In this document: positions 18,140 to 27,302 of the stretch, piece after piece
How the letters are laid out: each line of letters begins with the position of its first letter
Position numbering within the stretch: position 1 is the stretch's first letter
Source of the DNA: Fluviicola sp.
Lineage (GTDB): Bacteria; Bacteroidota; Bacteroidia; Flavobacteriales_D; Crocinitomicaceae
Direction: 5' to 3'
Assembly (NCBI GenBank): GCA_031260455.1
Contig: JAIRJW010000051.1
Coordinates: forward strand, 1 to 64,000
DNA: 64,000 bases
The notes under the pieces: model-generated
Seen by the model: the letters and a program-made list of their open reading frames with translations, nothing else
What the model was told of the DNA's origin: nothing
Database searches by the model: none
Program-made: the position numbers and the translations under genes

Positions 18140-19036
18140 CTACTTCATCAAAAACGATAATACCACTTCACTCGTCATATGATTGTGCGTAAAAGCATCC
18201 GGGACAGATGAAATATTTGCGGCATAACCGATTCTGAATTTCCCTTTAATATCATAACCAACCATCGGAGAAATTATAAAGTATGGATCGTTCCCAAATG
18301 TGTTTTTCATGCCGATACCAAACCAGAATTTTTCTTTCCTGGTGGCTAAAACCTGAATATTTGTGGTCAGGTTTATCCGGTCTGCTACTAATTGAACCCG
18401 TGGAGTTAAGCTCCATTTCTCTCCCATATTAAACCGGTAATCGGCAAATAACCAGAACTGGGGAGCAAGATTATAACTTCCCGGAATATTTTTCGCCCGA
18501 AAAGTGGGATTGTTCAATTGTGTCATACTGAGTCCGACATTCCATTTTTCATGGTGCAGTGCAAGTCCGAAATCAGCAGTGAAAACCGGGTTAAACTGAG
18601 GTTCGGGTACAGGTTCGCCGAAAATCAGGCCGGAATAATCAACATTCAGCGTGTTTATCCCTGCGGAGGCTCCGATGGAAAGATAAAGAGATTTAATCGG
18701 GATATGATAGGCATAGGAAAGCAGTGCGGTATTTCTTTTTTGTGCTCCCCAGGCATCATAACGATAGCTGATGCCTATCCCACTGTTGATCTTATCCATC
18801 CTGTACGCATAATTTGCCCAAAGGGTTGTTGGGTAAGGAAGGTTAGGAGATGCCGTCCCGGCACCTCTCCAGATTACATTTGCAGAATGTTTATAAACTG
18901 CACCGGTCATAGCCGGATTGGTCTGTATGAGATTATTCCCAAAAAGTGTTGAAACAGGATACTGCTGTGCTGCCAGATACAAATTACAAAGACAAAACAT
19001 GAACAGGGATACAGTTCTAATAGCTAAATTCATCAT
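18140..19036 (-). CDS. PorP/SprF-family T9SS-associated outer-membrane protein
   Basis: Protein of 298 residues with a signal peptide (ending about LAAQ) followed by the family opening QQYPVSTLFGNNLIQTNPAMTG and a beta-barrel-like remainder ending in VVLSFLMK. In Flavobacterium, SprF is needed to deliver the type B-sorted adhesin SprB to the surface, and PorP-like proteins act beside the T9SS translocon. Here it is the last gene of a four-gene unit whose other members carry T9SS sorting domains, so a cognate role for those proteins is the natural inference. Confidence 0.88.
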   Translation of the reverse strand: MMNLAIRTVSLFMFCLCNLYLAAQQYPVSTLFGNNLIQTNPAMTGAVYKHSANVIWRGAGTASPNLPYPTTLWANYAYRMDKINSGIGISYRYDAWGAQKRNTALLSYAYHIPIKSLYLSIGASAGINTLNVDYSGLIFGEPVPEPQFNPVFTADFGLALHHEKWNVGLSMTQLNNPTFRAKNIPGSYNLAPQFWLFADYRFNMGEKWSLTPRVQLVADRINLTTNIQVLATRKEKFWFGIGMKNTFGNDPYFIISPMVGYDIKGKFRIGYAANISSVPDAFTHNHMTSEVVLSFLMK

Positions 19037-19064
19037 GATATTTTTTTTGTTTTTATTATGTTAT

Positions 19065-21053
19065 TTATTTTGACACCTCCAAAAACCCGTTTTTTGCAGT
19101 CCTGGAATCATTGAATAAGGTAAATTCGATTACGTAAAAGTAAGACCCATTTGTTACAGGTTCTCCCTGCTCTGTTTTCCCATCCCATAAACTGAACGTA
19201 TTCCAGTCAAAAACAGAAGCTGGCGGAACGGTGATTTCTCCTTTGGTCATTAAATTACCCCAGCGGTTGACTACGGAATAATTCAGGTGTTTGGCATTTT
19301 TCACTTTGATGCTGAACACATCGTTGGTCTGATCGTCATTCACCGTGATGATATTCGGTATTTCCGTAAGAACCTTGCAATCGTCCCCTTTAAATACTTC
19401 AACAGAATACGTGTAAACGCCGCAGCTATTTGTTGCCTGTACAGTATATGTTCCCTCCTCCCGGATGGTGATTGCAGCAGTGGTATCACCCGTGCTCCAC
19501 AGGTATTCGGAGGTACATACATTTAAAGCATTCAGCTCAAAGGGAGCGGCAACTTCACATAAGTTAATTTTCTCCGGAAGAGAAACATTATTTGGCCCGC
19601 AGACATCTGCACACTGTGTACTACTCATTGCAATGCCATTGGTGTAAACAGTGCAGGTTACCTGCCATTCTCCCGATACCGGGAAAGTAAAAGTGGGGCT
19701 TAGAGCTGTTACCTCATATCCTGTATCATGGAAAACCCAGTGAACGGAATCCGGAACGATGTTCGTATTGTTCAGAAAGAACTGAAACGGTTCTCCTGTG
19801 CATATTCCATTGTAACTGAATTCGCTTACCGGATGATTGAAATAGAAAGAGGGGAAATTGGGGAGAGGCATAGAAAACTTATTGAAATATGCCGGATTTT
19901 CCAGTGAAGCATAGTTTAAATTAGGTTGACAACCTATCCCGCTAATATCCGGATTTTCAATTGCAGCAATTCCTAAAGTGCTATCCTGTCTTTGGTAAAG
20001 CATGGCATTACTATTAGCATAAGACCACGTAAAATTCGCTCCGGAATTGGAGTAAATAACCGGATTTGAAGAAACCTGATTATTTGCATAGATTTTTCCG
20101 TCAGGTCCCCGTTGTAATTGTGATGGATTTGGGTAATTATAAACTGAAATTAAGGTGTTTGTACTGATGTCATATTGTTTCTCATTGATATAAATCAACT
20201 GGTCATTAGGGGCGTATTCGATTCCGTACCCGTTTTTTAAGGGCAGTTTTCGCTCCGATTTTAATGAAACTTTTCCGGAAGATTTATCAAAAGCAAGCAA
20301 GGTCAGAAATTCTTCATCGGCAAAAGCCAGCTCGTCTCCTTTGTTATTGAATTTCATTTGTCCAAGCCTGACAGCATGTGTTTTTAGCACGGATTTTACC
20401 GGAGATGCCTGCACTCCGTTTTCAGTCAGCAGATAGCTTTGAAATTCGGTCAGGTAGTTAAAGCCAATAGGTACACCGTCCTGCAGCTTTGTGGCAATAC
20501 ATTTGACAATGACAATCCAAAAATCCCTGCCATTGCAGTGCTTAGTAGCGGTCATTTTTTCCGCTAATGTATCCTGACACAAATGATTGTATTTTGAGAT
20601 TACCGAACCAAGCCCACCATTTAAATTTTTATCGATTACCGAGTAGCTAAAAAGCCCCTTGCCGTAGCCTTCCTGATAATGCCCCAGTGAGAATAAATAG
20701 AACAGATTGGAAGATCCCGGTTTCTGAAGAAACAAAGCGCCTTGTGTGGTGCTTTCTAAAAGTAATGCCGGAATATACGAAACATCTTCACCGCCTGGCA
20801 ATATATTTCCATCCGCCCCCCTTACGGTATCTCCATCGGTGTAAAACAAAAGATTTCCATTTGCATCTGAAATACTTGCGGCAGATTCCCAGGTACTGAA
20901 AGGCAGGGCCGGGGCGTAACTGAGCGTGGGAGGGGATGAATTAAAATTTAATAATGAATTGGGGCTTAATATCCAGTTTGCAGCTTCTTTCTGAGCAAAT
21001 AAATGAAACGAATGTATGAGTATCAAAGCAGCTGCAACAATTCTTCTGTTCAT
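19065..21053 (-). CDS. T9SS type B sorting domain (gliding-motility C-term) secreted protein
   Basis: Secreted protein of about 662 residues with a signal peptide (MNRRIVAAALILIHSFHLFAQ). The Met at 21053 is preferred over 21071 because it starts the signal. The middle contains propeller-like segments (PNDQLIYINEKQYDIS, RGPDGKIYANNQ), then PKD-like beta domains at about 420-580, and a CHU_C / gliding motility-associated C-terminal domain (NIITVNDDQTNDVFSIKV... NRWGN... DGKTEQGEPVTNGSYFYVIEF). The C-terminal domain directs export by T9SS. It belongs to the PorP/SprF operon. Ligand or structural role unknown. Confidence 0.9.
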   Translation of the reverse strand: MNRRIVAAALILIHSFHLFAQKEAANWILSPNSLLNFNSSPPTLSYAPALPFSTWESAASISDANGNLLFYTDGDTVRGADGNILPGGEDVSYIPALLLESTTQGALFLQKPGSSNLFYLFSLGHYQEGYGKGLFSYSVIDKNLNGGLGSVISKYNHLCQDTLAEKMTATKHCNGRDFWIVIVKCIATKLQDGVPIGFNYLTEFQSYLLTENGVQASPVKSVLKTHAVRLGQMKFNNKGDELAFADEEFLTLLAFDKSSGKVSLKSERKLPLKNGYGIEYAPNDQLIYINEKQYDISTNTLISVYNYPNPSQLQRGPDGKIYANNQVSSNPVIYSNSGANFTWSYANSNAMLYQRQDSTLGIAAIENPDISGIGCQPNLNYASLENPAYFNKFSMPLPNFPSFYFNHPVSEFSYNGICTGEPFQFFLNNTNIVPDSVHWVFHDTGYEVTALSPTFTFPVSGEWQVTCTVYTNGIAMSSTQCADVCGPNNVSLPEKINLCEVAAPFELNALNVCTSEYLWSTGDTTAAITIREEGTYTVQATNSCGVYTYSVEVFKGDDCKVLTEIPNIITVNDDQTNDVFSIKVKNAKHLNYSVVNRWGNLMTKGEITVPPASVFDWNTFSLWDGKTEQGEPVTNGSYFYVIEFTLFNDSRTAKNGFLEVSK

Positions 21054-21087
21054 GGTGTGTATAACGTTCAATTTGTTTTTTTATTTC

Positions 21088-21127
21088 AACCCAGCCGAAG
21101 TGAACAATTGTTCACTTCGGCTGGGTT
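21088..21127. repeat. Perfect 40-bp palindrome within the T9SS operon
   Basis: Two perfect 20-base arms (AACCCAGCCGAAGTGAACAA and its complement) meet without a loop. It lies between two co-directional minus-strand genes. The only T-run follows it on the plus strand, so it is not a standard terminator for the operon. It may act as an mRNA processing or stability hairpin. Confidence 0.75.
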
Positions 21128-21166
21128 TTTGCAGTTATTTAACATTTAACGATAGCCTGGTTCTGT

Positions 21167-23191
21167 TTAGTACAGCACATTTACAGGTTTAGCGCACCCT
21201 TGCAAATGCAGAATACAAAACGCCCAGATCCATCTGACGCATGGACTGGTTTCACTTCCGTCCATACAAACTCTTACAAAATCAGACTGGCCGCAATATT
21301 TTGCTTCCAGGGTATAGTAGTATGTGCCAAATTGTACTAAGCCCTGACTATTGGTTCCATCCCAAAAAATGTCTCCCTGCCTTAAGTAATCATTTGGACC
21401 TCTGCCAGCATCTGCTTTTGTGACGGTTTTGAAGTTTTCGCCCCATCTGTTATATATTCGCAGCTTAAAATCAATCATATCATAGGCTGGCCCGTCTCCA
21501 ATATTTTGCGGTGCATAAGGGCCGTATTCCAATATGCGCAGAACATGATTGTTTGTTGCGGAAGGTGTAAAAGAATTTGGTGCAATTAAGCCATGCCCTC
21601 CGGGGCGGTAATTCAGCTGTATCGTGGCGCTAACCGGATTGGGCGCACAATTCGTTGAAATGGTTGCCGTCAGGATTCCGTCCGCATTGGGCGCATGAAT
21701 CACTCCTCCCGAACCAATCAGCTGGCTGGTGCCTCCCGTCGGTTTGAAATACCATTTCACAAAGGAAGCATCCGGATAGCCGAACGTACTCAAAAACTGC
21801 TGATCCAGTGTTGAACAGCCATTGTAAAGGATATGGGCCGTTACGTAAGGCTGATAATCGCACTGTTTGTATGCGGAGGTCAAAGACAGCATATATCCTG
21901 GTGGGAGAAAACGCACCACTACCGTGTCTCTTCCAATACATCCGTCAGGTTGTGTCATCTCAACCAGATAAGCCGTTGTGCTTGTGGGGCTTATTCCCGG
22001 ATTGGAAATAGTGCTGGTGAAACCCGGAGGAACAGAAGTCCAGCTATACGTATTGCCGGGTATGGCTGCCGGGCCGATTTGCAGGGGGTCGGTTTGAATC
22101 ACTTCTGCGGAACAGCATTTGGTAATATCCGGCCCGGCATTCACCTGAGGGCAAACCATATCAAACCAGATGCTTTTTTCATTCCAGGTTGCGCAATGAT
22201 TCGCGACTGCGATTTTGACCTTGTACTTCTGTCCGCATTTGAGCTTCACGCCTTTGGCGCTCAGGTAACCGGTGACATCAAAATTTGCAGGAGCCTGCTG
22301 GGCCATAAACCAGTCGCTCACCACCATAGCTCCGCTGCCATTCGGGTAATAATTTCCGTTTGCATCCACTTCCGATACTTCTACGAAATAGCTGTCTTCT
22401 CCTTCGGAGGCTGCCGCATTGAGGATAATGGGCTGCCCCATGCAAAAGGCGGAGCCGTTTAGGAAGCCATCTGCCACAGCTGGCCAGTCATCGCACAAGC
22501 CATCAATATACATATACCCGAAATGCGCGCTCTGAGTACAATCTCTTGCAATAGCCACAAAAGAAACCTGCTGGCCAACATAAGCCGATAAATCAAATTC
22601 CAGGCATTCCCAGTCTTTGTAAATCACATCGGGGCTCGTTGGAGACCTTTTGTAAAAAGGGTTATTCAAATCAGCCGTGAAGTTTGTCATGGTTTGGCTA
22701 AATAAGTGGAGTCCGCCCATGTCCGGGGTAGTTGCGTTTCCCTTCACCATGTAAAACCATCCGGAAGGATTTTTCCCCGCACCGTGTCCTCCGTCCTGGA
22801 GCACAATGGCATAGCGCAGCTTAAACAGCTTGTTTTGACTGGTAACGGTAAAGGTGTATTTCATCATTTCTGCATAGCCTCCCGCATGATTATTGTTTAA
22901 ACTAAAGCAATAGGTTCCCTGGCTGGGAACGGAAAATCCACCATACTTGTCAACACCATTAACTAACATATATGGAATATATGTTGGATAGTTTGATGTA
23001 CTATTCTGAATCCCAAACCGGTCCGAATTGAAACCCGGTAAAAAGGAATTCAGGTTTTGCGGGTTTTGCGCAACGGAGCTGTAAGTGGCCCAGTTACTGA
23101 AGCTGTTATTTTCAGCGTTTCCATTCGGGCACTGGGCGTTTAACCCGGAGAGTGTCAGAAATGAAAGCATGATTGCAAATAAATTTTTCAT
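21167..23191 (-). CDS. T9SS type B-like secreted protein with PKD-type domains
   Basis: Secreted protein of 674 residues with a signal peptide ending around GLNAQ (about 20). The N-terminal ~220 residues look like a carbohydrate-binding or jelly-roll-like domain (FGYMYIDGLC). Beta domains in the middle include PKD-like segments (NAGPDITKCC, TYSWTSVPPG). A gliding-motility type C-terminal region (APNSFTPSATNNHVLRI, YNRWGE, GTYYYTLEAKYCG) is followed by an unusual Cys-rich tail, CVRWIWAFCILHLQGC. The stop codon lies 95 bases before the next gene, with a perfect palindrome in between. Likely exported through T9SS; function unknown. Confidence 0.85.
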   Translation of the reverse strand: MKNLFAIMLSFLTLSGLNAQCPNGNAENNSFSNWATYSSVAQNPQNLNSFLPGFNSDRFGIQNSTSNYPTYIPYMLVNGVDKYGGFSVPSQGTYCFSLNNNHAGGYAEMMKYTFTVTSQNKLFKLRYAIVLQDGGHGAGKNPSGWFYMVKGNATTPDMGGLHLFSQTMTNFTADLNNPFYKRSPTSPDVIYKDWECLEFDLSAYVGQQVSFVAIARDCTQSAHFGYMYIDGLCDDWPAVADGFLNGSAFCMGQPIILNAAASEGEDSYFVEVSEVDANGNYYPNGSGAMVVSDWFMAQQAPANFDVTGYLSAKGVKLKCGQKYKVKIAVANHCATWNEKSIWFDMVCPQVNAGPDITKCCSAEVIQTDPLQIGPAAIPGNTYSWTSVPPGFTSTISNPGISPTSTTAYLVEMTQPDGCIGRDTVVVRFLPPGYMLSLTSAYKQCDYQPYVTAHILYNGCSTLDQQFLSTFGYPDASFVKWYFKPTGGTSQLIGSGGVIHAPNADGILTATISTNCAPNPVSATIQLNYRPGGHGLIAPNSFTPSATNNHVLRILEYGPYAPQNIGDGPAYDMIDFKLRIYNRWGENFKTVTKADAGRGPNDYLRQGDIFWDGTNSQGLVQFGTYYYTLEAKYCGQSDFVRVCMDGSETSPCVRWIWAFCILHLQGCAKPVNVLY

Positions 23192-23193
23192 CG

Positions 23194-24027
23194 TTATTGA
23201 ATGATTAAGTTAGCGGAAAACACTTGTCCCTGGAATAATACACTGACCACATAAATGCCCGCCGGGTAATCCTCTGCGGAAATGATGACGCTGTTGGAGT
23301 CTTTCAGCAGGTTTCCTCCAAAAACAACCTTATTGAATTGTGACAGCTGGTCTGAGATGCTTACAGATACGTAACCGTCTGCCCACAGATCAAAATTTGC
23401 CTGAGGCTTGTTTCCGCGCTGGCAGGGGTTTGGTGTCAAAACCAGGTGAATATCCTGCTGCTGGGCCGGGTCTTCGATATTGAACGAAATTCCCTCATAC
23501 GCCTGCCCCAGACCGGCTCCCAGGTCCTGCTGCTTTGAAAAAACTTCAAAGATCAGCCCGGCTCCGTCAAAATAGGCGAAATAATGGTTGTTATATGCTG
23601 CCAGGGTATTGCCGTTCATGGAAAGTGTATATTGCTCCTCAATTTCCAGGCGTTTTGCTTTTTTTACGGTAATTTCTCCCAGGACGATATCCTGGTCCTG
23701 CACGGAGACCAGCTTCACGATTCCTTCCATACTGCATGGTTCGCCGTCTATTTCAAGAATGGTGAGGGGTAAGTCTCTGAAATCGCTCCAGGAGCCTGCA
23801 GCGGCATCCTGAAGCCAGGATAAAGGCGTTATCCTGCTCAGGTCAAATCCGGTCGTATTCGGGTAATCGTTCCAGTTGACGGAATTGAAATCCACAACGC
23901 TGCTGTTGTTCGAATTTGTTGCCAGAGTAATTAACGGAGAATACTCTTTTGGTGCTGGAGGTGCTTCAACCTGAGCATTGGCCAGAAAGGTACTGCATCC
24001 TAAAAGGATGAAAATGAATTTTTTCAT
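23194..24027 (-). CDS. Secreted protein with probable T9SS type A C-terminal domain
   Basis: First gene of the T9SS operon, 277 residues. The Met at 24027 is chosen because a signal peptide follows (MKKFIFILLGCSTFLANAQ). The C-terminal ~75 residues have the type A sorting pattern (LTPNPCQRGNKPQANFDLWADG, ending in ISAEDYPAGIYVVSVLFQGQ). The rest is beta-rich with no recognised catalytic motif. The next gene begins 2 bases after its stop, so they are tightly coupled. Probably a cell-surface or released protein; its partner is presumably one of the two type B proteins downstream. Confidence 0.82.
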   Translation of the reverse strand: MKKFIFILLGCSTFLANAQVEAPPAPKEYSPLITLATNSNNSSVVDFNSVNWNDYPNTTGFDLSRITPLSWLQDAAAGSWSDFRDLPLTILEIDGEPCSMEGIVKLVSVQDQDIVLGEITVKKAKRLEIEEQYTLSMNGNTLAAYNNHYFAYFDGAGLIFEVFSKQQDLGAGLGQAYEGISFNIEDPAQQQDIHLVLTPNPCQRGNKPQANFDLWADGYVSVSISDQLSQFNKVVFGGNLLKDSNSVIISAEDYPAGIYVVSVLFQGQVFSANLIIQ

Positions 24028-24843
24028 GTGAAAAATAGTAAAAATTAACAGGTATGTTTTTTTGTTTTTGCCCGCCCGGGTGACGAGCCTTCGAAGGGCA
24101 GGCATCCCGCCTGCTGGAGCTAATCAGTTGTTAGCAGCCTTCGCCAGTGAAAATTGGAATTTTTGTTTCATGATGCAGTGCCTTTGGTTCGAAAGGCATC
24201 TCTGGTATTATGGTTCTGAAACAGGGAGGGCGTGAACCTCAGCAGTACTCAACGTACAGAGGCATCTCCAAACGCCTTATCGAATTGAATACGCCCAGGA
24301 ACACGCCCATTGATATAGGCGCGTTCACTTGACGTTTTCTCTCGATAAAAAAATTGGAGATTTTCTGTACGAGAAAAGTCATGCTACGCACTACCTTATG
24401 TAATAATTCTTTTGTAACTAATGCTCCAAAAGTAATTAAAAAGTTTTGTCTTCAACATACAGGTAATGAAATTTCAAAAATCACCCTGCATTTGGAGGCA
24501 GTGTTAATTAAAATTACAGGAACGGATTTGACGAGGAAAATGAAAGTTTATAAAATAGATTTTATTCTTATTCTAAATGCAATTTTAACTACTTAATAAT
24601 GTGATTTTTACATTATTTCATAATCACAGAACCCGCTTTACTGCTTATTCCGGGAAAAATCAAAAATTCTGTTACAATGTGATTGATATTATATTTTGGG
24701 GCTGAACAAAAAGATCTTCTTCTTTATCTTCATATAGGTTTCACTTACAGGACTCCTCCCCGACAGTACCAACGGAGCATGATTTTCACACAACATGGAA
24801 ACGGGAAAAGTACATGTTTCATTCGGTAGCAGATTTACGGAAA
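24028..24843. other. Long non-coding region upstream of the T9SS operon, with hairpins
   Basis: An 816-base gap between two co-directional minus-strand genes. On the operon side it contains two hairpins: GCAGGC-ATCCC-GCCTGC (24098-24114) and TGCCTTT-N6-AAAGGCA (24179-24198). The segment 24070-24330 is noticeably richer in G and C than the flanks. The only frame of note (24354-24596, 80 codons) runs on the plus strand and has no supporting feature. No consensus promoter was found. It may be a long structured leader or a degraded gene. Confidence 0.45.
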
Positions 24844-26154
24844 TCAAACCAGCTTACCGTACAAGTCGTAGTGATCTGCAGAAATAATTTCGACCATGGC
24901 GAAATCTCCGATTCTCACATATTCTCCGGTTTTCTTCACAAGCACCTCATTATCCACTTCCGGGGAATCAAACTCAGTGCGCCCGATGAAATAATCTCCC
25001 TCCGAGCGGTCGAACAATACTTTGAAAATTTTACCAATTTTGTCCTGATTCAACTCGTAACTGATTCCCGATTGTAATTCCATAATCGCATCGGCACGTT
25101 CTCGCTTCACTTCGTCCGGAACATCGTCTTCCAGGGAATAAGCATGTGTATTTTCTTCATGTGAATAGGTGAAAATTCCTAAACGGTCAAAACGCATACG
25201 TTCCACGAAATCATACATTTCTTCGAAATCTTCTTCCGTTTCTCCGGGATACCCGGCAATCAAAGTTGTACGGATTGCCACTCCAGGTACTTTCTCCCGG
25301 ATGGTATTCACTAATGCTTCCGTTTTTTCGCGTGTAATTCCGCGGCGCATAGACTGAAGAATCCTGGTTGATCCATGTTGTAAAGGCATATCGAGGTACA
25401 AACACACATTCGGATACTTCACCATTGCATCCAGGACATCCATTGGGAAACCTGCCGGAAAAGCATAGTGTAAGCGAATCCACTCAATTCCTTCCACTGC
25501 TGCCAGTTGATCCAGCAATTCAGCGAGGTTTCGTTTTTTATAGATATCCAACCCGTAGTATGTCAGGTCCTGCGCAATGAGCAAAATTTCCCTGACTCCT
25601 TGTGCAGCAAGGCTTTTGGCTGATGCAACCAACTGTTCAACTGGTGTAGATACGTGTTTCCCCCGCATCAACGGAATAGCACAAAACGAACACGGACGAT
25701 CGCATCCTTCCGCGATTTTGAAATATGCATAATGAGAAGGAGTTGTCAGCAAACGCTCTCCGACCAATTCGTGTTTATAGTCTGCTTTCAATGTTTTCAG
25801 CAGACGGGGCAATTCTCTAGTCCCAAAGAAAGCATCTACTTCCGGGATTTCCTGCTCCAAATCCTCTTTGTATCGCTGTGCCAGACATCCTGTAACGTAA
25901 ACTTTATCAACTAAACCATCTTTTTTCGCTTCCGCATATCTGAGGATTGTTTCGATGGACTCCTGCTTCGCATTGTCAATAAACCCGCAGGTATTGATAA
26001 TCACAATTTCGGAATCATCCTTTGTGGCTTCATGTTCCACTTCAAATTTATTGGCTTTCAACTGTGCCATCATCACTTCCGAATCAAAGGTGTTCTTTGC
26101 ACATCCAAGCGTCACTACGTTGACTTTATTTTTTCGAAGTGTTTTTGTTTTCAT
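24844..26154 (-). CDS. rimO: Ribosomal protein S12 methylthiotransferase RimO
   Basis: Radical SAM enzyme of 436 residues that methylthiolates an aspartate of ribosomal protein S12. An N-terminal UPF0004 domain has cysteines for one [4Fe-4S] cluster (VVTLGCAKNTFDSEV, INTCGFID, GCLAQRY). The radical SAM domain has the CDRPCSFCAIP cluster motif at about 145-155. A TRAM domain forms the C-terminus (about 370-436). RimO rather than MiaB is called from the FGTREL and CDRPCSFCAIP context and overall length. A TATCTTTG box upstream (minus strand, 26182-26189) fits a -7 element, without a matching TTG. Confidence 0.93.
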   Translation of the reverse strand: MKTKTLRKNKVNVVTLGCAKNTFDSEVMMAQLKANKFEVEHEATKDDSEIVIINTCGFIDNAKQESIETILRYAEAKKDGLVDKVYVTGCLAQRYKEDLEQEIPEVDAFFGTRELPRLLKTLKADYKHELVGERLLTTPSHYAYFKIAEGCDRPCSFCAIPLMRGKHVSTPVEQLVASAKSLAAQGVREILLIAQDLTYYGLDIYKKRNLAELLDQLAAVEGIEWIRLHYAFPAGFPMDVLDAMVKYPNVCLYLDMPLQHGSTRILQSMRRGITREKTEALVNTIREKVPGVAIRTTLIAGYPGETEEDFEEMYDFVERMRFDRLGIFTYSHEENTHAYSLEDDVPDEVKRERADAIMELQSGISYELNQDKIGKIFKVLFDRSEGDYFIGRTEFDSPEVDNEVLVKKTGEYVRIGDFAMVEIISADHYDLYGKLV

Positions 26155-26267
26155 GAATTTGATTCAATACTAAAAGGGGTACAAAGATACGGTAAATTCT
26201 TTGAAGTTTCGGAAAGATGGTTTCGTACGAATCCTTCAATATGCAGTGCTTCTATTCGCGATATTGG

Positions 26268-26353
26268 GAATTTGCCTCTTCGTAATATTACGAAATCCAA
26301 AAATGGCTATAAGACATCTTTATTAATCTTCTGAAGGCTTAAAATTTCTAAAC
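26268..26353 (-). repeat. Dispersed 86-90 bp palindromic repeat, copy A
   Basis: The reverse complement of this segment matches 42030-42119 over its length, with a 31-base identical core (26276-26306 here). It includes the perfect palindrome TTCGTAATATTACGAA (26279-26294). Immediately outside it lies a second, degenerate palindrome TTCGCGATATTGGGAA (26255-26270). It sits between the lgt terminator and the rimO promoter. Confidence 0.75.
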
Positions 26354-26377
26354 AAAAAAATCCGTCAACTGACGGAC
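26354..26377 (-). terminator. Intrinsic terminator downstream of lgt
   Basis: On the minus strand the stem TCCGTCA/TGACGGA is followed by seven T, 11 bases past the lgt stop codon. Confidence 0.8.
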
Positions 26378-26387
26378 TTTCTGAATA

Positions 26388-27269
26388 TCATGGAAGCGGC
26401 TGCGCCACTGCTTCGTCAAACTTTTCCTGTTCTTTAGCCGGAACTTTCCGGAAAGTGAGATACAAGCCGATCAGAATGAAAGGAATACTGAGCCATTGCC
26501 CGGTTTTCAGCATCCAGATATCATCGTTGTCATTCTGTCCCACTTTGATAAATTCGATGAAGAAACGCGCAGTCCAGATCAGGATCATAAATGCTCCGAA
26601 CAATTTCCCGGGTGATTGTTTTGCTTTTGTTTTCCAATACATACGGTACAACACGATGAACGAAATCAGGTAACAAACAGATTCATACAACTGGCTCGGG
26701 TGACGTGGAACCACCTCTCCATTCACTAAATATTCCGGATCAGCGTTGTAAAATTTAAATCCCCACGGAAGATCTGTCGGGATACCAATGATTTCATGAT
26801 TTACCAGGTTTCCCAAACGAATAAAACATCCCGCAATTGCAATCGGTGCTACAATACGGTCCAGGATCCACAACATTGGGCGCTTCACCACTTTCCGGGA
26901 GTACACATATAACATGATCAGAATCACAATTGCCGCTCCGTGACTGGCCAAACCACCTTCCCACACTTTGAAGATATCCATCGGATGATCCAGGTAACCT
27001 CTTTCCCATATACCTTTTGCATTGTATCCATCGCGGTACGGCCCGTAAAAGAATACATGTCCCAAACGTGCGCCGATAATGGTTGCAGGAACCACATACA
27101 ACAGCAATCTATCCAAATATTTCTCAGAAATTGCTTCGGATCTGAACATTTTTCGAATCACATAGTATCCAATAATCATTCCTCCCACAAACAGCAAACC
27201 GTATAGGTTCGGTGTGGACCATCCATCAATAATTTGCGAGTCTATATGCCAGTCAATTACTAAATTCAC
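26388..27269 (-). CDS. lgt: Phosphatidylglycerol:prolipoprotein diacylglyceryl transferase
   Basis: Inner-membrane enzyme of 293 residues, with about seven transmembrane helices, that adds diacylglycerol to the lipobox Cys of prolipoproteins. The family signature is present: GARLGHVFFYGPYRDG, GGLASHGAAI with the catalytic His, CFIRLGNLVNHEIIGIPTD, and HPSQLYES. The length is normal. The C-terminal tail is short and hydrophilic. This essential gene is followed by a strong terminator. Substrates in the window would include the lipoprotein-like products of 42160-43791 and 56256-57242. Confidence 0.97.
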   Translation of the reverse strand: MNLVIDWHIDSQIIDGWSTPNLYGLLFVGGMIIGYYVIRKMFRSEAISEKYLDRLLLYVVPATIIGARLGHVFFYGPYRDGYNAKGIWERGYLDHPMDIFKVWEGGLASHGAAIVILIMLYVYSRKVVKRPMLWILDRIVAPIAIAGCFIRLGNLVNHEIIGIPTDLPWGFKFYNADPEYLVNGEVVPRHPSQLYESVCYLISFIVLYRMYWKTKAKQSPGKLFGAFMILIWTARFFIEFIKVGQNDNDDIWMLKTGQWLSIPFILIGLYLTFRKVPAKEQEKFDEAVAQPLP

Positions 27270-27302
27270 GTGTATAAATTTTGTTGACCGAAGATAGTTC
27301 TT

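Noticed and set aside
21833-22462. Open frame antisense to the T9SS secreted protein gene
   Set aside because: The minus-strand gene has a signal peptide and recognisable domains; the plus frame has none.
24354-24596. 80-codon frame in the non-coding region upstream of the T9SS operon
   Set aside because: No family, no promoter, and low-complexity hydrophobic end; insufficient evidence for a gene.
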